Shown one piece after another: positions 1-9,859 of a stretch of DNA of 64,000 bases. A program made the translations under genes and the position numbers. A model generated the notes under the pieces. The model was not told the origin of the DNA. It made no database searches and saw only the letters and a program-made list of their open reading frames with translations. The first letter of the stretch is position 1, and each line of letters starts with the position of its first letter. Source of the stretch: DASSUW01 sp963830725 (GTDB lineage Bacteria > Actinomycetota > Thermoleophilia > Solirubrobacterales > Solirubrobacteraceae); the NCBI GenBank assembly GCA_963830725.1, contig CAWHNO010000016.1:806001-870000 (forward strand). The letters run 5' to 3'.

Positions 1-151
1 CGGCACGGTGGAGGCCGTGTTCGAGGGGCCGCCGGAGGCGGTGGCGGCGATGGTCGAGTACGTGCGCCGCGGGCCGGGGCACAGCTCCGTCGAGCGCATC
101 GACGAGTCGCGCGAGCCGCCCGAGGGCCTGTCGGGCTTCGACGTCGCCTAG
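1..151 (+). CDS. acyP: Acylphosphatase, C-terminal part
   Basis: The frame starting at base 2 is open from the window edge to a TAG at 149-151 and gives 49 residues. Visible pieces are GTVEAVFEGP, then AMVEYVRRGPG, then SSVERIDE, which is the usual C-terminal half of the roughly 90-residue acylphosphatase fold (the beta strand with V-E-A-V-F-E-G, the helix, then G-P and the V-E strand). The family hydrolyses acyl phosphates in the cytoplasm. The N-terminal half, with the catalytic arginine and asparagine loop, lies outside the window, so activity cannot be judged. Confidence 0.85.
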   Translation, partial: GTVEAVFEGPPEAVAAMVEYVRRGPGHSSVERIDESREPPEGLSGFDVA

Positions 152-409
152 TGGTCCGTCTCGAACCATCGGCCCGTAAGGGCGTGCGGCGGCGCCGACA
201 GGCAAGGACGCAGACCCGCAGGAATCCCTCTGGGATTTCAAGTGGTCGAGGACACCGCCTGTCGGTGATCGACGTGCGTCATTTCGGGTCGATGGTTGCG
301 AGACGGGCCACTAGCTCGGCGACTTTGCGCCGGCGCACATCCATGAGAAACTTCTGGCCCCCGTCAGCGGAGGAGGGGTCGAGCGTCAGGAAGGACGCAC
401 GGACTGGCG
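152..409. other. Intergenic region with nested inverted repeats
   Basis: This 258-base gap contains no convincing gene. An outer 9-bp perfect inverted repeat (CCGACAGGC at 195-203, GCCTGTCGG at 257-265) encloses an inner perfect hairpin, AATCCC-TCT-GGGATT near 222-236. A further short pair, ATCGAC and GTCGAT, follows near 269-294. It could be a structured leader or a small RNA ahead of the gene at 410. It matches no riboswitch class that I can recall, and the fold is inferred by eye. Confidence 0.35.
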
Positions 410-1465
410 ATGTATCTGTTGCTTTCAAGGAAGGGCGCGAGGCGTTTCGTGGCGATGGTCGTCGCGATCGCATGCGCGGCGCCCGCAGGCGCGCAGGCGC
501 AGGAGCCACGCGACCCGACCCCGCTGTGGCGTGAGTTCCCGCTCGCGGGCGCCGACGGCCGGCAGGCGCCGCCGCCCGAGCCCACCGCCTCTCCCTCTGA
601 CCGCACCCGTGGCCGGGCTGCATCGGAGACCGCCCGGGTCCCGTATGTGCTCGCGGCGGCCCTGATGCTGCTGGCGCTCACCGCCGGGGCGATGACCGGC
701 GCTCGACGTCGAGACGGCCGCGTCGACGAGGGGGCGCCGGCCGTGCCGCTGCCCGTCGCCCCGGGTTCCGCGGCGACGCAGGCCGGCATGCGCGTGCTCG
801 GCTACGTCAGCCTCAGCGACGGCGAGCTGCCGACCAGCGTGCCCAGCGTCTCCGAGCAGGAGCGGACCATTCGCGACACGTGCCGGGCGCAGGGCTGGGA
901 GCTGGTGGGCATCGGCTGCGACGATCCCCGGACCTTGCGCGCCGGGCCCGCGCGCCCGGCGCTCGATGCCGGTCTGGCCCGGATCGCGGCGGGCGAGGCG
1001 TCGTGCCTGGTCGTCGGCCGGCTGGCCTGCCTCGGGCGCTCGGCGGTCGAGCTCGGCACGCTGCTGGAGCAGCTCGGCCGGCAGGGCGCCACGCTGGTCG
1101 CGCTCGACTACGGGATCGATACATCGACGCAGTCGGGCAGCCTCGTCACCGAGGTGCTGGCCGACGTGGCGGCCGGCGAGCGCGGCAAGATCGCGGCGGG
1201 CAGGCGCGAGGCGCGCACGGCGTCACGTGCCACGGGCCCGCCGGGCAGCCGGCCCGGGGTCGGCGACCTGCCGGTGCTGCGCGAGCGAATCCTCGCGATG
1301 CGGGCGAGCGGCATGACGCTGCAGGCGATCGCCGACCAGCTGAACGAGGAAGGTGTGGCCACGCTCCGCGGCGGTGCGCGCTGGCGCCCGTCGAGCGTGC
1401 ACGCGGCCACGGGATACAAGCGGCCACGGCAAAGGCCGGCGCAGGGCAACGGAGATCGGCGATGA
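410..1465 (+). CDS. Membrane-anchored serine-recombinase-like protein with C-terminal HTH
   Basis: The 351-residue protein begins with a signal-like or anchor segment (about 10-30, ending AAPAGAQAQE). A proline-rich stretch follows, then a second hydrophobic helix (about 79-97), then a resolvase-type domain from about residue 130 (VLGYVSLS) to 275. A recombinase-type helix-turn-helix follows at about 290-330 (GMTLQAIADQLNEEGVATL). In classical resolvases the active site reads Y-A-R-V-S. Here it reads Y-V-S-L-S, so the serine is kept and the first catalytic arginine is replaced by serine. The RLACLGRS segment keeps the two later arginines. Membrane tethering plus loss of an active-site arginine argues against ordinary recombination and suggests a DNA-binding or regulatory role. 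No transposon ends or att-like repeats were seen nearby. No strong ribosome binding site lies ahead of the ATG, and a downstream start at 458 is possible. Confidence 0.7.
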   Translation: MYLLLSRKGARRFVAMVVAIACAAPAGAQAQEPRDPTPLWREFPLAGADGRQAPPPEPTASPSDRTRGRAASETARVPYVLAAALMLLALTAGAMTGARRRDGRVDEGAPAVPLPVAPGSAATQAGMRVLGYVSLSDGELPTSVPSVSEQERTIRDTCRAQGWELVGIGCDDPRTLRAGPARPALDAGLARIAAGEASCLVVGRLACLGRSAVELGTLLEQLGRQGATLVALDYGIDTSTQSGSLVTEVLADVAAGERGKIAAGRREARTASRATGPPGSRPGVGDLPVLRERILAMRASGMTLQAIADQLNEEGVATLRGGARWRPSSVHAATGYKRPRQRPAQGNGDRR

Positions 1466-1502
1466 GCGTGCTTCGCCGGAATCGACGGATCGAGAGGGAG
1501 CG

Positions 1503-2108
1503 ATGGCAACGCAAGCAGGCGGACGCACACAGGTCAGGATCACCCGCGGTGCGCTGCTGAGGCGCGGCGCCGCGGCAGGCGGCGGCGTCACAGCGGTGGC
1601 GATGCTGCTGGGCGGCGAGAGCGGGGAGGCGCAGTCCAAGGCCAGGGACGCGGAGATCCTCAACTTCGCCCTCCAGCTCGAGCACGTGAAGGCGGCCTTC
1701 TACGCCGAGGCATACGACCGCGGCCTGATCGTCGGGCCGCTCCGGCAGTACGCACGAGTCGTGGGCGGGCATGAGCACCGGCACGTCGAGTTCCTGAAGA
1801 AGGCGCTCGGCTCGGCGGCGGACCCCGCGCCGAAGGTGCGCTTCGGCGACGCGACCGGCGATCCGCGAGCCTTCCTGGAGGCCAGCCAGCGGATCGAGGA
1901 CCTCGCGCTGCGCGCCTACACCGGACAGGCCGCGAACCTGACCGCGGGGGCGCTCGCCGCGGCCGCCCGGATCGTGTCGGTGGAGGCGCGGCACGCGGCC
2001 TGGGCGCGCGACCTGGCGGGCGAGAACCCGGCTCCCGACGCGGCCGAGCCGCTGCTGACGGCCGAACAGGTGACCCGGCAGCTCGAGGCAACGGGGTTCC
2101 TGGGATGA
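1503..2108 (+). CDS. Ferritin-like domain protein (Ferritin_2 type), copy 1
   Basis: A 201-residue protein. The ATG at 1503 is chosen because a GAGAGGGAG Shine-Dalgarno sequence ends three bases upstream; longer upstream frames overlap the preceding gene. The N-terminus (RRGAAAGGGVTAVAMLLGG) looks like a Tat-like or lipoprotein-like export signal. It is followed by a four-helix ferritin-like domain with E/H motifs: LNFALQLEHVKAAFY, GGHEHRHVEFL, RIEDLALRAY and VEARHAAWARDL. These suit a di-iron or related metal site, but the chemistry of this exported family is not established. The gene overlaps its paralogue at 2105 by four bases, so the two are probably co-translated. Confidence 0.8.
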   Translation: MATQAGGRTQVRITRGALLRRGAAAGGGVTAVAMLLGGESGEAQSKARDAEILNFALQLEHVKAAFYAEAYDRGLIVGPLRQYARVVGGHEHRHVEFLKKALGSAADPAPKVRFGDATGDPRAFLEASQRIEDLALRAYTGQAANLTAGALAAAARIVSVEARHAAWARDLAGENPAPDAAEPLLTAEQVTRQLEATGFLG

Positions 2109-2773
2109 CCGATCTCACTCTCGATCTACTCGATGTCGACGGCGCGCTCGGCGAGGGCGTGGCGGGCATTCACGGAGAGTCCCGGGCCGCGTTCCTGCGC
2201 AAGGCCCTCGTGGGCGGCGGCGTCCTGCTCGGCGCCTTCGCGGCCGCGCCTCGGTCCGAGGCGGCGGTGCGGGACGTCGACATCCTCAACTTCGCGCTGC
2301 TGCTCGAGTACCTGCAGGCCGACTTCTACACCGAGGTCGAGCGCATCGGCAACCTCAGCGGCCCGCTCGAGCGGCAGTCGCGGATCGTCGGCGCGCACGA
2401 GCGCGCGCATGTGCGGGCGTTCAACCAGGTCCTGGGGCGCAAGGCGATCAAGAAGCCGAACTTCGACTTCCGCGGCGCGACCGAGACGCCGGAGCGGTTC
2501 CGGCGCACGGCCGTGGCGTTCGAGGACCTCGCGGTGGCCGCCTACAAGGGCCAGGCCCCGCGCATCAAGTCGCGCCCCTACCTTGCGTCGGCGCTGGCGA
2601 TCCACGCGGTGGAGGCTCGCCACGCCGCCTGGATCCGCCACCTCGCCGGCGTCAGCCCGGTGCCGGTCGCGTTCGACGACCCGCTCCCGATGAAGCGGGT
2701 CAACCATCTGGTGAAGGCCACGAACTTCGTCGTGAACACGAGGAGCCGCTCATCGCCTCGCTTCACCGGCTGA
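2105..2773 (+). CDS. Ferritin-like domain protein, copy 2
   Basis: A 222-residue paralogue of the gene just upstream, starting inside its stop codon (ATGA). After an N-terminal segment of about 22 residues comes an export-like signal (FLRKALVGGGVLLGAFAAAP). The same four-helix pattern follows: LNFALLLEYLQADFYTE, GAHERAHVRAFNQ, VAFEDLAVAAY and VEARHAAWIRHL. The pairing suggests a heteromeric or duplicated cell-envelope ferritin-like system. The last dozen residues (NTRSRSSPRFTG) are not typical and overlap the expected start of the next gene, so the true end may be disturbed by the indels seen immediately downstream. Confidence 0.78.
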   Translation: MTDLTLDLLDVDGALGEGVAGIHGESRAAFLRKALVGGGVLLGAFAAAPRSEAAVRDVDILNFALLLEYLQADFYTEVERIGNLSGPLERQSRIVGAHERAHVRAFNQVLGRKAIKKPNFDFRGATETPERFRRTAVAFEDLAVAAYKGQAPRIKSRPYLASALAIHAVEARHAAWIRHLAGVSPVPVAFDDPLPMKRVNHLVKATNFVVNTRSRSSPRFTG

Positions 2774-3551
2774 CCCGCCTGCTGGCCTGCGGTCGCCGCC
2801 GTCGGCATCGCGGCGACCGCGACGGTCGCGCTCAGCTCACCGCGATGAGCGGTCGCCGGCGAAGCGCCGCGACGCGCGGCTGCCGGCCCCGCCGGCCGGC
2901 GGGCTGCCGATCGGGAAGCCCGTCGGGCTCGCCTCCGCCCCGCACGAGACGCGCTGGGCGCCGGTCCTGCGCGCCGTCGCGGCGCGAACGGCTCCCGACG
3001 GGCGGTCGCGCGTGGTTGCCCGCCTCGCGCGGCGGACGCCGGAGGCGACCGCGAACATCGTGCCGGCGCTCGAGCGGCGCGCCGGGGCGGACGGCCGGCT
3101 CTGGGTCCGCGTCCGGCTGCCCGGGCGTCGCGGCGGGCGCGCCGGTTGGGTGCCGCGCGAGGCGCTCGGCGGATACACGGTGGTCGACACGCGCCTGATC
3201 GTCGATCGCAGCGCGTTCACCGCCGTGCTCACGCGCCGCGGGCGGCGGGTGTTCGAGGCGCCCGTCGGCGTCGGCACGCCGGCTGCGCCGACCCCGGCGG
3301 GCGAGTTCTACGTGCGCAACCGCCTGGAGCGGTACGGCAGCGCCTTCTACGGCCCACTCGCCTTCGGCACGAGCGCGCGCTCGCCGACGTTGACGGACTG
3401 GCCCGCAGGTGGCTACGTGGGCGTCCACGGCACCGACCGGCCCGAGCTGATCCCGGGTCGCGTGTCGCACGGGTGCATCCGGCTGCGCAACCGCGACATC
3501 CTCGAGCTGGGGCGGCTGATGCCGGTCGGAACTCCGATCACGATCCGCTGA
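2752..3551 (+). CDS. L,D-transpeptidase (YkuD domain), 5' end disrupted
   Basis: A catalytic YkuD domain lies at about 3180-3551. It has the motif HGTDRPEL, then SHGCIRLRNRD with the active-site cysteine, and is preceded by an SH3-like segment (GRLWVRVRLP, AGWVPREALGG). The family makes 3-3 cross-links in peptidoglycan or attaches proteins to it, outside the membrane. The frame of the domain is open upstream without any ATG or GTG until 3012, yet family-like sequence (HETRWAPVLRAVAAR) extends well before 3012. A signal-peptide-like segment (VAAVGIAATATVAL, about 2792-2833) sits in another frame. The most economical reading is one or two single-base indels near 2785-2850. The true start is probably close to 2750, behind AGGAG at 2741-2745. 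Confidence 0.72.
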
Positions 3552-3600
3552 TGACTCGCTCTTCCGTCAGGCCCGGCACCTAGCCTGCGACCCAAACGTC

Positions 3601-4887
3601 ATGGAAGCCGCCGCCACACCCCTGCGCCAACCGCGCGTCACCGCCCTGCTCGGGCGCCTGATCGTCGAGCACCTGATCGTCGACGACGCGACCGCGTCAG
3701 AGCTCGTGCGCGCTCGCGCGGACGCCGGCGAGGATCCCGAGCGGGTGGTCGCCGACGCGATCGAGATCGGCGCCCGGGTCCTCGACCGCGAGCGGGCCGG
3801 CGCCGCCGTCGAGGTCCTGCGCCAGGACCTCGAGCAGGCCTCGCGCGAGGTCGAGGCGCGGCTCGGGCAGACCTCCGAGGCGGTCGTCACCGAGCTGCGC
3901 ACGCGGCTTGAGGAGGCCTTCGGGCCTGACAGCGGGCACGTGACCCGCGTTCTGCAGCGCCACTTCGGCGCCGACTCGAGCACGGCGGTCCAGCACCAGG
4001 TTCGGGCGGCCGTCGCCGAGCTGCTCGGCGAGTCGCGCGAGAAGCTCTTCAAGCAGTTCTCCTCGGCCGACGAGTCGAATCCGCTCGCCACCTTCCAGCG
4101 CGCCGCCGTGGCCGCCATCCGCCAGTCGTCGGACCAGCAGCACGCCCACCTGCGCGAGATGAACGGCCGGATCGGCGAGCTCCAGCTCGAGCTGACCAAG
4201 CTCCAGGCCGAGAGGGAGAAGGCGCTCGAGGTCGCCGCCGAGCACGATCGCTCGACCGCCAAGGGCCGCCCCTACGAGGAGGCGGTGGTCGAGGCGATCG
4301 AGGCGATCGCGGCAGGCCAGGGCGACGACTGCGACGCGGTCGGCGACCTGCGCGGCGCCGGCGGGCGCAAGGGCGACGCGGTGGTCGACCTCGACGGCTG
4401 CGCCGGCCGGCCGCGCGGGCGGATCGTCTTCGAGGCCAAGAACTCCAAGCGCTCGCGCAACGAGGCGATTGCCGAGCTCGACGAGGCGATGAACCAGCGC
4501 GCCGCCGACTATGCGGTCTGGGTCGTCCCGTCCGAGGACAAGCTGCCCGCCCGTGCGCGCTCGCTGCGCGAGATCGAGGGCGACAAGCTGTTCGTCGTCT
4601 ACGACCCGGAGGACGGCTCGCGGCTCGCGCTCGAGGTCGCCTACTCGCTCGCCCGGGCGCGAGTGGTGATGGCCAAGGCCGGCGCCGACGGGCTCGACGC
4701 CTCGGCCGTGCGCGCCGAGGTCGAGCGGGCGATGGTGGCGATGGAGGACGTCCGCCGGATCAAGAGCCAGCTCACGGGCGCCGCGGGCCAGATCGAGGAC
4801 GCGCGCAAGATCGTCGACGGCATGGCCGAGCGCGTCCGCGGGCACCTCGCGCAGATCGACGCGATGGTGGCCGCGGCCGGCGACTAA
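3601..4887 (+). CDS. PD-(D/E)XK nuclease-like protein with coiled coils
   Basis: A 428-residue, mostly helical and charged protein. Residues about 60-215 look coiled-coil (heptad-rich; EMNGRIGELQLELTKLQAE). From about residue 220 a compact domain carries a candidate restriction-endonuclease-fold active site: Y225-E226-E227, D259 in KGDAVV, and E278-A-K280 in IVFEAKNSKR. This is the E...D...ExK layout seen in DUF2130- and RmuC-related proteins. A second helical region follows to the C-terminus. No signal peptide or membrane segment is seen. The role is unknown; DNA cleavage or binding during repair is an inference from the motif. Its stop overlaps the stop of the convergent regulator by three bases. 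Confidence 0.65.
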   Translation: MEAAATPLRQPRVTALLGRLIVEHLIVDDATASELVRARADAGEDPERVVADAIEIGARVLDRERAGAAVEVLRQDLEQASREVEARLGQTSEAVVTELRTRLEEAFGPDSGHVTRVLQRHFGADSSTAVQHQVRAAVAELLGESREKLFKQFSSADESNPLATFQRAAVAAIRQSSDQQHAHLREMNGRIGELQLELTKLQAEREKALEVAAEHDRSTAKGRPYEEAVVEAIEAIAAGQGDDCDAVGDLRGAGGRKGDAVVDLDGCAGRPRGRIVFEAKNSKRSRNEAIAELDEAMNQRAADYAVWVVPSEDKLPARARSLREIEGDKLFVVYDPEDGSRLALEVAYSLARARVVMAKAGADGLDASAVRAEVERAMVAMEDVRRIKSQLTGAAGQIEDARKIVDGMAERVRGHLAQIDAMVAAAGD

Positions 4888-7800
4888 GGACAGGCGGGCG
4901 CGTAGTGGCGCCCCGGCAGGACGTCGCTCCACTCGGTGCGGGTGAGCGCTGCGGCCGGCGACGGCGCAGGCGTGCCGTGCCCAGGACGAGGCGCGCATGT
5001 CCCAGCGGTAGACCCGCCCCGCATTGGTGATCGCCGAACAGGAAGTCGCCGTCCGGCGTGAACCGGGGCTCGACGACGCGGTTGGGCACGGCTCTCAGCG
5101 GTGCGCCGAGCGGCTGCCCGTGCGCCACGTCGAACAGCCGGATCGTGCCGTCCCTGCTGCCCGTGGCCAGGGTGCTGCTGTCGGGGCTCGCGGCCAGCGA
5201 CGTCACCTCGTCGGAATGCCCGGCGAGCCGGCGCGAGACGGGCATCCACGTCTCCGTGGACACCAGCTGCGCCCACCCCTCGGCACGACCGACCGCGAGG
5301 TAGCGCCCGTCCGGAGTGAAGCGCACGCTCGAGGCCCCCGGCTGGTCGGGCTGCGACGGACTCCACGACTCGGTCTGCAGCTCGGGCACCGACGCGCGAG
5401 GCTGGAGCGTGGCGACGTCGACGATCTCGACCCCGAGGCCGGATGCGACGGCCAGCGTGCGGCCATCAGGGCTTAGCGCCGCGTCGGCGATGCCCTGCGT
5501 ATTGGCATCGAATTGCCGTGCGGGGCCGCCTGGCCGGCCCGCTCGCAGCGGCCACAGCACGACCCCGTCGGCCGAGGTCATCGCCATCAGCCGCCCGTCG
5601 GCGCTGAAGCTGGGCATGTGCACCGGGTGGTTATGGCCCCGCAGCTGTGTGACGAGCTCGCCTCGGCCGGGGTCGAACAGCCCGAGAAATCCGTCGTCTC
5701 CGCCGACCGCGAGCAGCCGGCCGCCCGGGAGATAGCCCATGCCGAAGACCGGGCCGGACTCGACCGCGCGGAACTGCGAGCGCTGTCGCAGCGTCCGCGC
5801 ATCGACGAGCGAGACGCTGCCGTCGTGACGTCCCACGGCGAGCGTCCGGCCGTCGGGGCTCAGCGCGTGGCTTGCGATCGGCGCTGCCTGAGTCCCGGCC
5901 GGAACGCCCGGCCCGATGTCGAAGCCGCGCCCGAGGCGGCGATCGCCGGCAAGGTCCCAGATCACGACCTTGCCATCGAGCGCGGCGGAGTAGAGCGTCC
6001 CGCCGTCGCGGCTGATCGCGAGCCCCGTGACCACTCCGGAGTGGCCCTCGAGCGTCTCGGCCGCCGCTGCCCGCTCGACGTCCCAGACGATCACCCGGGT
6101 GTCCTCGCCGGCGGTCGACCGCGGTGCGCCCGTCGGCGCTGAAGGCCGCGGCCGTGACGGCACCGTCGTGACGTTCCGACGCAGTGCGAGCGCGCGCCGG
6201 TGACGAGATCGAGGAAGCGCACGGAGCCGTCCCGCCTGCCGACGAGCAGCGTGCGACCGTCGGAGCTCAAAGCCGCCCGCTCGGCGCCGAGCGGCAGACG
6301 TCTCAGCGGACGCAGCGTGCGCGCGTCGCGAATCACGGTCGAGCCGCCTTCGAAGCTGGTGACCACGCGCCGGCCGTCGCGCGTGAGCATCAGCGTCACG
6401 TTCTTGGCGTTGCGGGTGATGTACTGCGGCTCGCCGAGCGCAAGACCGCTGCGCGCGTCGAAGCGCTGGACGGACATCCTGCCCGAGAAATCGTCGACGA
6501 CCGCGAACAGCGTGCGCCCGTCGGGCGAGAAGCGCATGCCGTAGAGGATCCGCGGCGGTGTCCAGGCGGGTGGCCACGCGTGGCGTGCGCGCATCGAGAA
6601 TGAGCGACTCGCCGCCTCCGACCGCGAGCCGAGAGCCGTCGTCGCTGAATCGCACGTCGTCCCACCCGTGTGCGAGGTGGCTGGGAACGGTCAGCGGTCG
6701 CGCCGCCGGACGTCGCGTGCCGGCGTCGATCCGGTGCAGCGTGCCGTCGGCCTCGACGAACGCCAGCGTGCGGTCGTCCGGGCTGAGATCGAGGCCCGTC
6801 AGCCGGTCGCCGTCGCCGCGCAGCATGCCGATCGCCGCCGGGCTCTTGAGCAGCGCGGCGAGCAGGTTGCTGCGCGTCTGCAGCGTGTCGTCCAGCGCCA
6901 CGCCCTGGCGGGCGAGCAGCAGCGCACGGTCGAGCTCGCCCTCCGCGAGCGCCTGGGCGCCGAGGCCCTGCGCCGCCGCGGCGGTGGCCTCGTGCGCGCG
7001 CCCTGCCGCGCTGGTCCAGCGCGACCAGGCCGGCGATGACCGCCAACACGAGCAGCGACGCCACGCCCGCGAGCACGATCCGCAGCCGCCGCTGGGCGCG
7101 TCCGCTCGCGCGTCCGGCTCGCGTCGAGGAACGCGCGCTCGGTCGCATTGAGCTCGCGCTCGTGGCCGGCCGCCCACTCGAGCGCCGCGGCGAGGCGCGC
7201 GCCGCGGTAGAGCCCGCCGGGGTCGCGACCGTCGGCGTCCCACGCGCGTGCGGCGTCGCGGAGCCGGCGATGCAGGCGCCGGCCTTCGACGTCCTCGTCG
7301 AGCCAGCCGCGCAGCCGCGGCCATTCGCGCAGCAGCGCCTCGTGCGCGACCTCGACCGCGCCGTCCGAGACGGTCAGCAGGCGGCGGTCTGCGAGCCGGT
7401 CGACGACGTCGCGGCTGCGCTCGCCCTCGAGCTCGGCGAGCGCGATCCGGCGGCGCACGATCGCGCCGCTCTCGTCCTCGTCGGCGAGGCGCAGCAGAGC
7501 GTGCGAGCCTCCGCCTGCTGCGCGGGGTCCAGCCGCACGAACGCGTCCTCGGCGAGGCGCGCGACGGCGCCCTGGACGCCGCCGCTGCGCGCGTAGGCGG
7601 CGAGCCGCAGGCGCGAACCGTCGCGACCGCCCCACAGCTCGAGCAGCGCCGTCGACAGCAGCGGCAACGCGCCCGGGCGGCCGTCGACGTCGGTCAGCAG
7701 CGCCTCGACGAGCTCGGGCTCGACGGTCAGGCCGACCCGCTGCGCCGGGCGCTCGATCGCGCGCCGCAGCTCGTCGCGCGACATCTGGCCGACGAGCACG

Positions 7801-9791
7801 TGATTGGCGCCGAGCAGGCGCGAGAGCTCGGGGTAGGCGGCGCAGCGGCCGTAGAAGTCGGCGCGGACGGCGAGCACGACGACGCAGCGCCCGTCGCGAT
7901 CGCGGCGGCGCGGACGAGCTCGGCGACGAACTCCGCCCGCTCCGCCTCGTCCGCGCAGACGGTGAACAGCTCCTCGAACTGGTCGACCGCCAGCACGCCG
8001 CTGCGTTCGCGGTCGAGCCGGCGGGTCGCGCGGCGAAGCTCGCGCAGCGGCTGCTCGCCGGGGCGGATCACGGCCTGCGTCCAGTCGGCGCTCCCGGGCA
8101 GGACGCCGCCGGCGAGCGCGGGCAGCAGCCCGGCCCGGAGCACGGACGACTTGCCGCTGCCCGACGGGCCGACGACCGCGAGCAGCGGCGCGCCGACGAG
8201 CCGTGGCGACGAGCTCGGCGACGAGCTGCTCGCGGCCGAAGAAGTACTCGGCGTCCTCGGCGTGGAACGTGGCGAGGCCCTTGTACGGGCAGACCGCCTG
8301 CGTGCCGGCCGCCACCCCGTCGCCGGCGCGCTCGCGCACCGACTGCAGGTCGGCGACGGTGCCCGGCCAGCTCGGCCTCGAGCACGCGCGCCTCGGTGCG
8401 ACCGGCTGCCGCGCGACCGGCCGCGGCGTCGACGCGGCGCGTGGCCTCGTGCCGCGCCCACTCGCTCGCGACCTCGTGGACGCGGCGCGGCACGCCGCGG
8501 CTGGTCTCGAGCAACGTCTCGACCGGCACCGAGCCGGCGCCTCCGGCGGGGCGTAGAAGCCCGCGATCGCACCGACGGCCTCGGCATCGAGCGGCTCGAG
8601 CACGATCGCGTCCCGCGGTTCGAGCCTGGCCAGCGCCGCCGCCTCCTGTCCCGTCGCCAGGACGAGCACCGGCAGGCGGCCGAGCTCCGGCGCGAGCGCC
8701 CGCAGCGCGGCGCGCACGTCGGCGGGCACGCGGTCGGCACCGTCGATCACGATCAGGGTCGGCCGCGTGCCGCGTGCGCGCGCGATCGCCGCCGACGCGG
8801 CTTCCGGCGGTCCCGTGCCGGCGGCGTACACCACGGCCGCCCCCTCCCGGTGCGCGTCGCCCGCGAGCTCCGCGGCCAGCCGGGTCTTGCCCATCCCGTA
8901 CGCGCCGGCGAGCGTCACCAGCGCGCCCGCGCCCGCGGCGGCGTGCTGCCAGTGCGCCCGCAAACGGCGGACCTCCTCGTCGCGGCCGATCACCGGAGGC
9001 GACGCGGCCGCGTCGAGCTCCGGCGGAAGCTCCGCGGCAGCCGGCTCGACGTCCAGCGAGGGGTCCTGGCGCAGGATCGCGTCGTGCAGGCGGCGGATCT
9101 GCGGCGACGGCTCGATGCCGATCTCCTCGACCAGCGTCTGCCTGGCGTCGCGGTAGGCCTCCAGCGCCTCGGCCTGCCGCCCGCACCGGTACAGCGCCAG
9201 CATTCGCTGCGCGTAGAGGCGCTCGCGCAGCGGGTTCTCCGCGAGCAGCGCGTCGATCTCGCCGACGATCTCCTGGTGGCGGCCGGCGGCCAGGTCGGCC
9301 TCGATCGCCAGCTCGGCGGCGGTCAGGCGCAGCTCCTCGAGCCGCCGGATCTCGGCGATCGCGAACGGCTCGTCGGCGACGTCTGCGAGCGGCTCGCCGC
9401 GGAACAGGGCAAGCGCCTCGCGCGCCGCCCCGTTGGGTGACTGGCCGGTCTCGACGGCCCGGGCCGCCTCGGAGACGAGCCGTTCGAGGCGGCAGACGTC
9501 GACGAGCTCGCGTTCGATCCGCAGCTCGTAGCCCCGCCCGCGCGTGACGATCTCGGCGCCGCCGTCGTCGGCCAGCACCCCGCGGAGCCGCCAGACGTAG
9601 TTCTGGACCATCTTCGCGGCGCTCGGCGGCGGCTGGTCCGCCCACAGGCCTTCGATCAGCCGGTCGGCGCTGACCGCGCGGTTCGCCTCGAGGCCGAGCA
9701 TCGCCATGACGGCGCGCTGCTTCGCTCCGCCGAGGGCGATCGGGCGGTCGTCGACGCTGGCCTCGACGTGTCCAAGGATGCTGAGCCTCAT
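4884..9791 (-). pseudogene. AfsR/SARP-like regulator: BTAD - STAND ATPase - TM - WD40, multiply frameshifted in this sequence
   Basis: Reading from ATG at 9791 to TAG at 4884 gives a protein of about 1,630 residues if frames are joined. Order: winged-helix DNA-binding domain (MRLSILGHVEASV, then LWADQPPPSAAKMVQNYVWR); bacterial transcriptional activation domain (YAQRMLALYRCGRQAEALEA); a first P-loop-like stretch (GAYGMGKTRLA); then CPYKGLATF and FFGRE leading into a second P-loop (VVGPSGSGKSSVLRAG) with VLAVDQFEELF, a STAND/NACHT-type ATPase; one membrane helix (IVLAGVASLLVLAVIAGLVA); and at least ten WD40-type repeats (SPDGRTLAVGRHDGSVSLVD and similar). It ends HYAPACP. Coding sense moves between frames near 8535, 8370, 8210, 7905, 7510, 7125, 7010, 6570, 6175, 5035 and 4955. 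All blocks stay recognisable, so indel errors in the sequence are likelier than decay. Expected role: a membrane-tethered transcriptional regulator. Confidence 0.75.
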
Positions 9792-9859
9792 GCGGCAGAC
9801 CAACCCAATCACCTCCTCTGACGCGGATCAACGAACGGACGGCCAGCGTTTCGGAGGCT

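Noticed and set aside
152..409. tRNA-like stretch near 241-265
   Set aside because: GTGGTCGAGGACACCGCC resembles part of a tRNA D-arm and anticodon region, but no acceptor stem, T-loop or CCA-adjacent pairing could be formed.
410..1465. Mobile element or integron around the recombinase-like gene
   Set aside because: No terminal repeats, cassette attC-like sites or transposase fragments were found, and the active site is incomplete.
4884..9791. Programmed ribosomal frameshifting
   Set aside because: About eleven shifts in both directions without slippery heptamers or pseudoknots is implausible.
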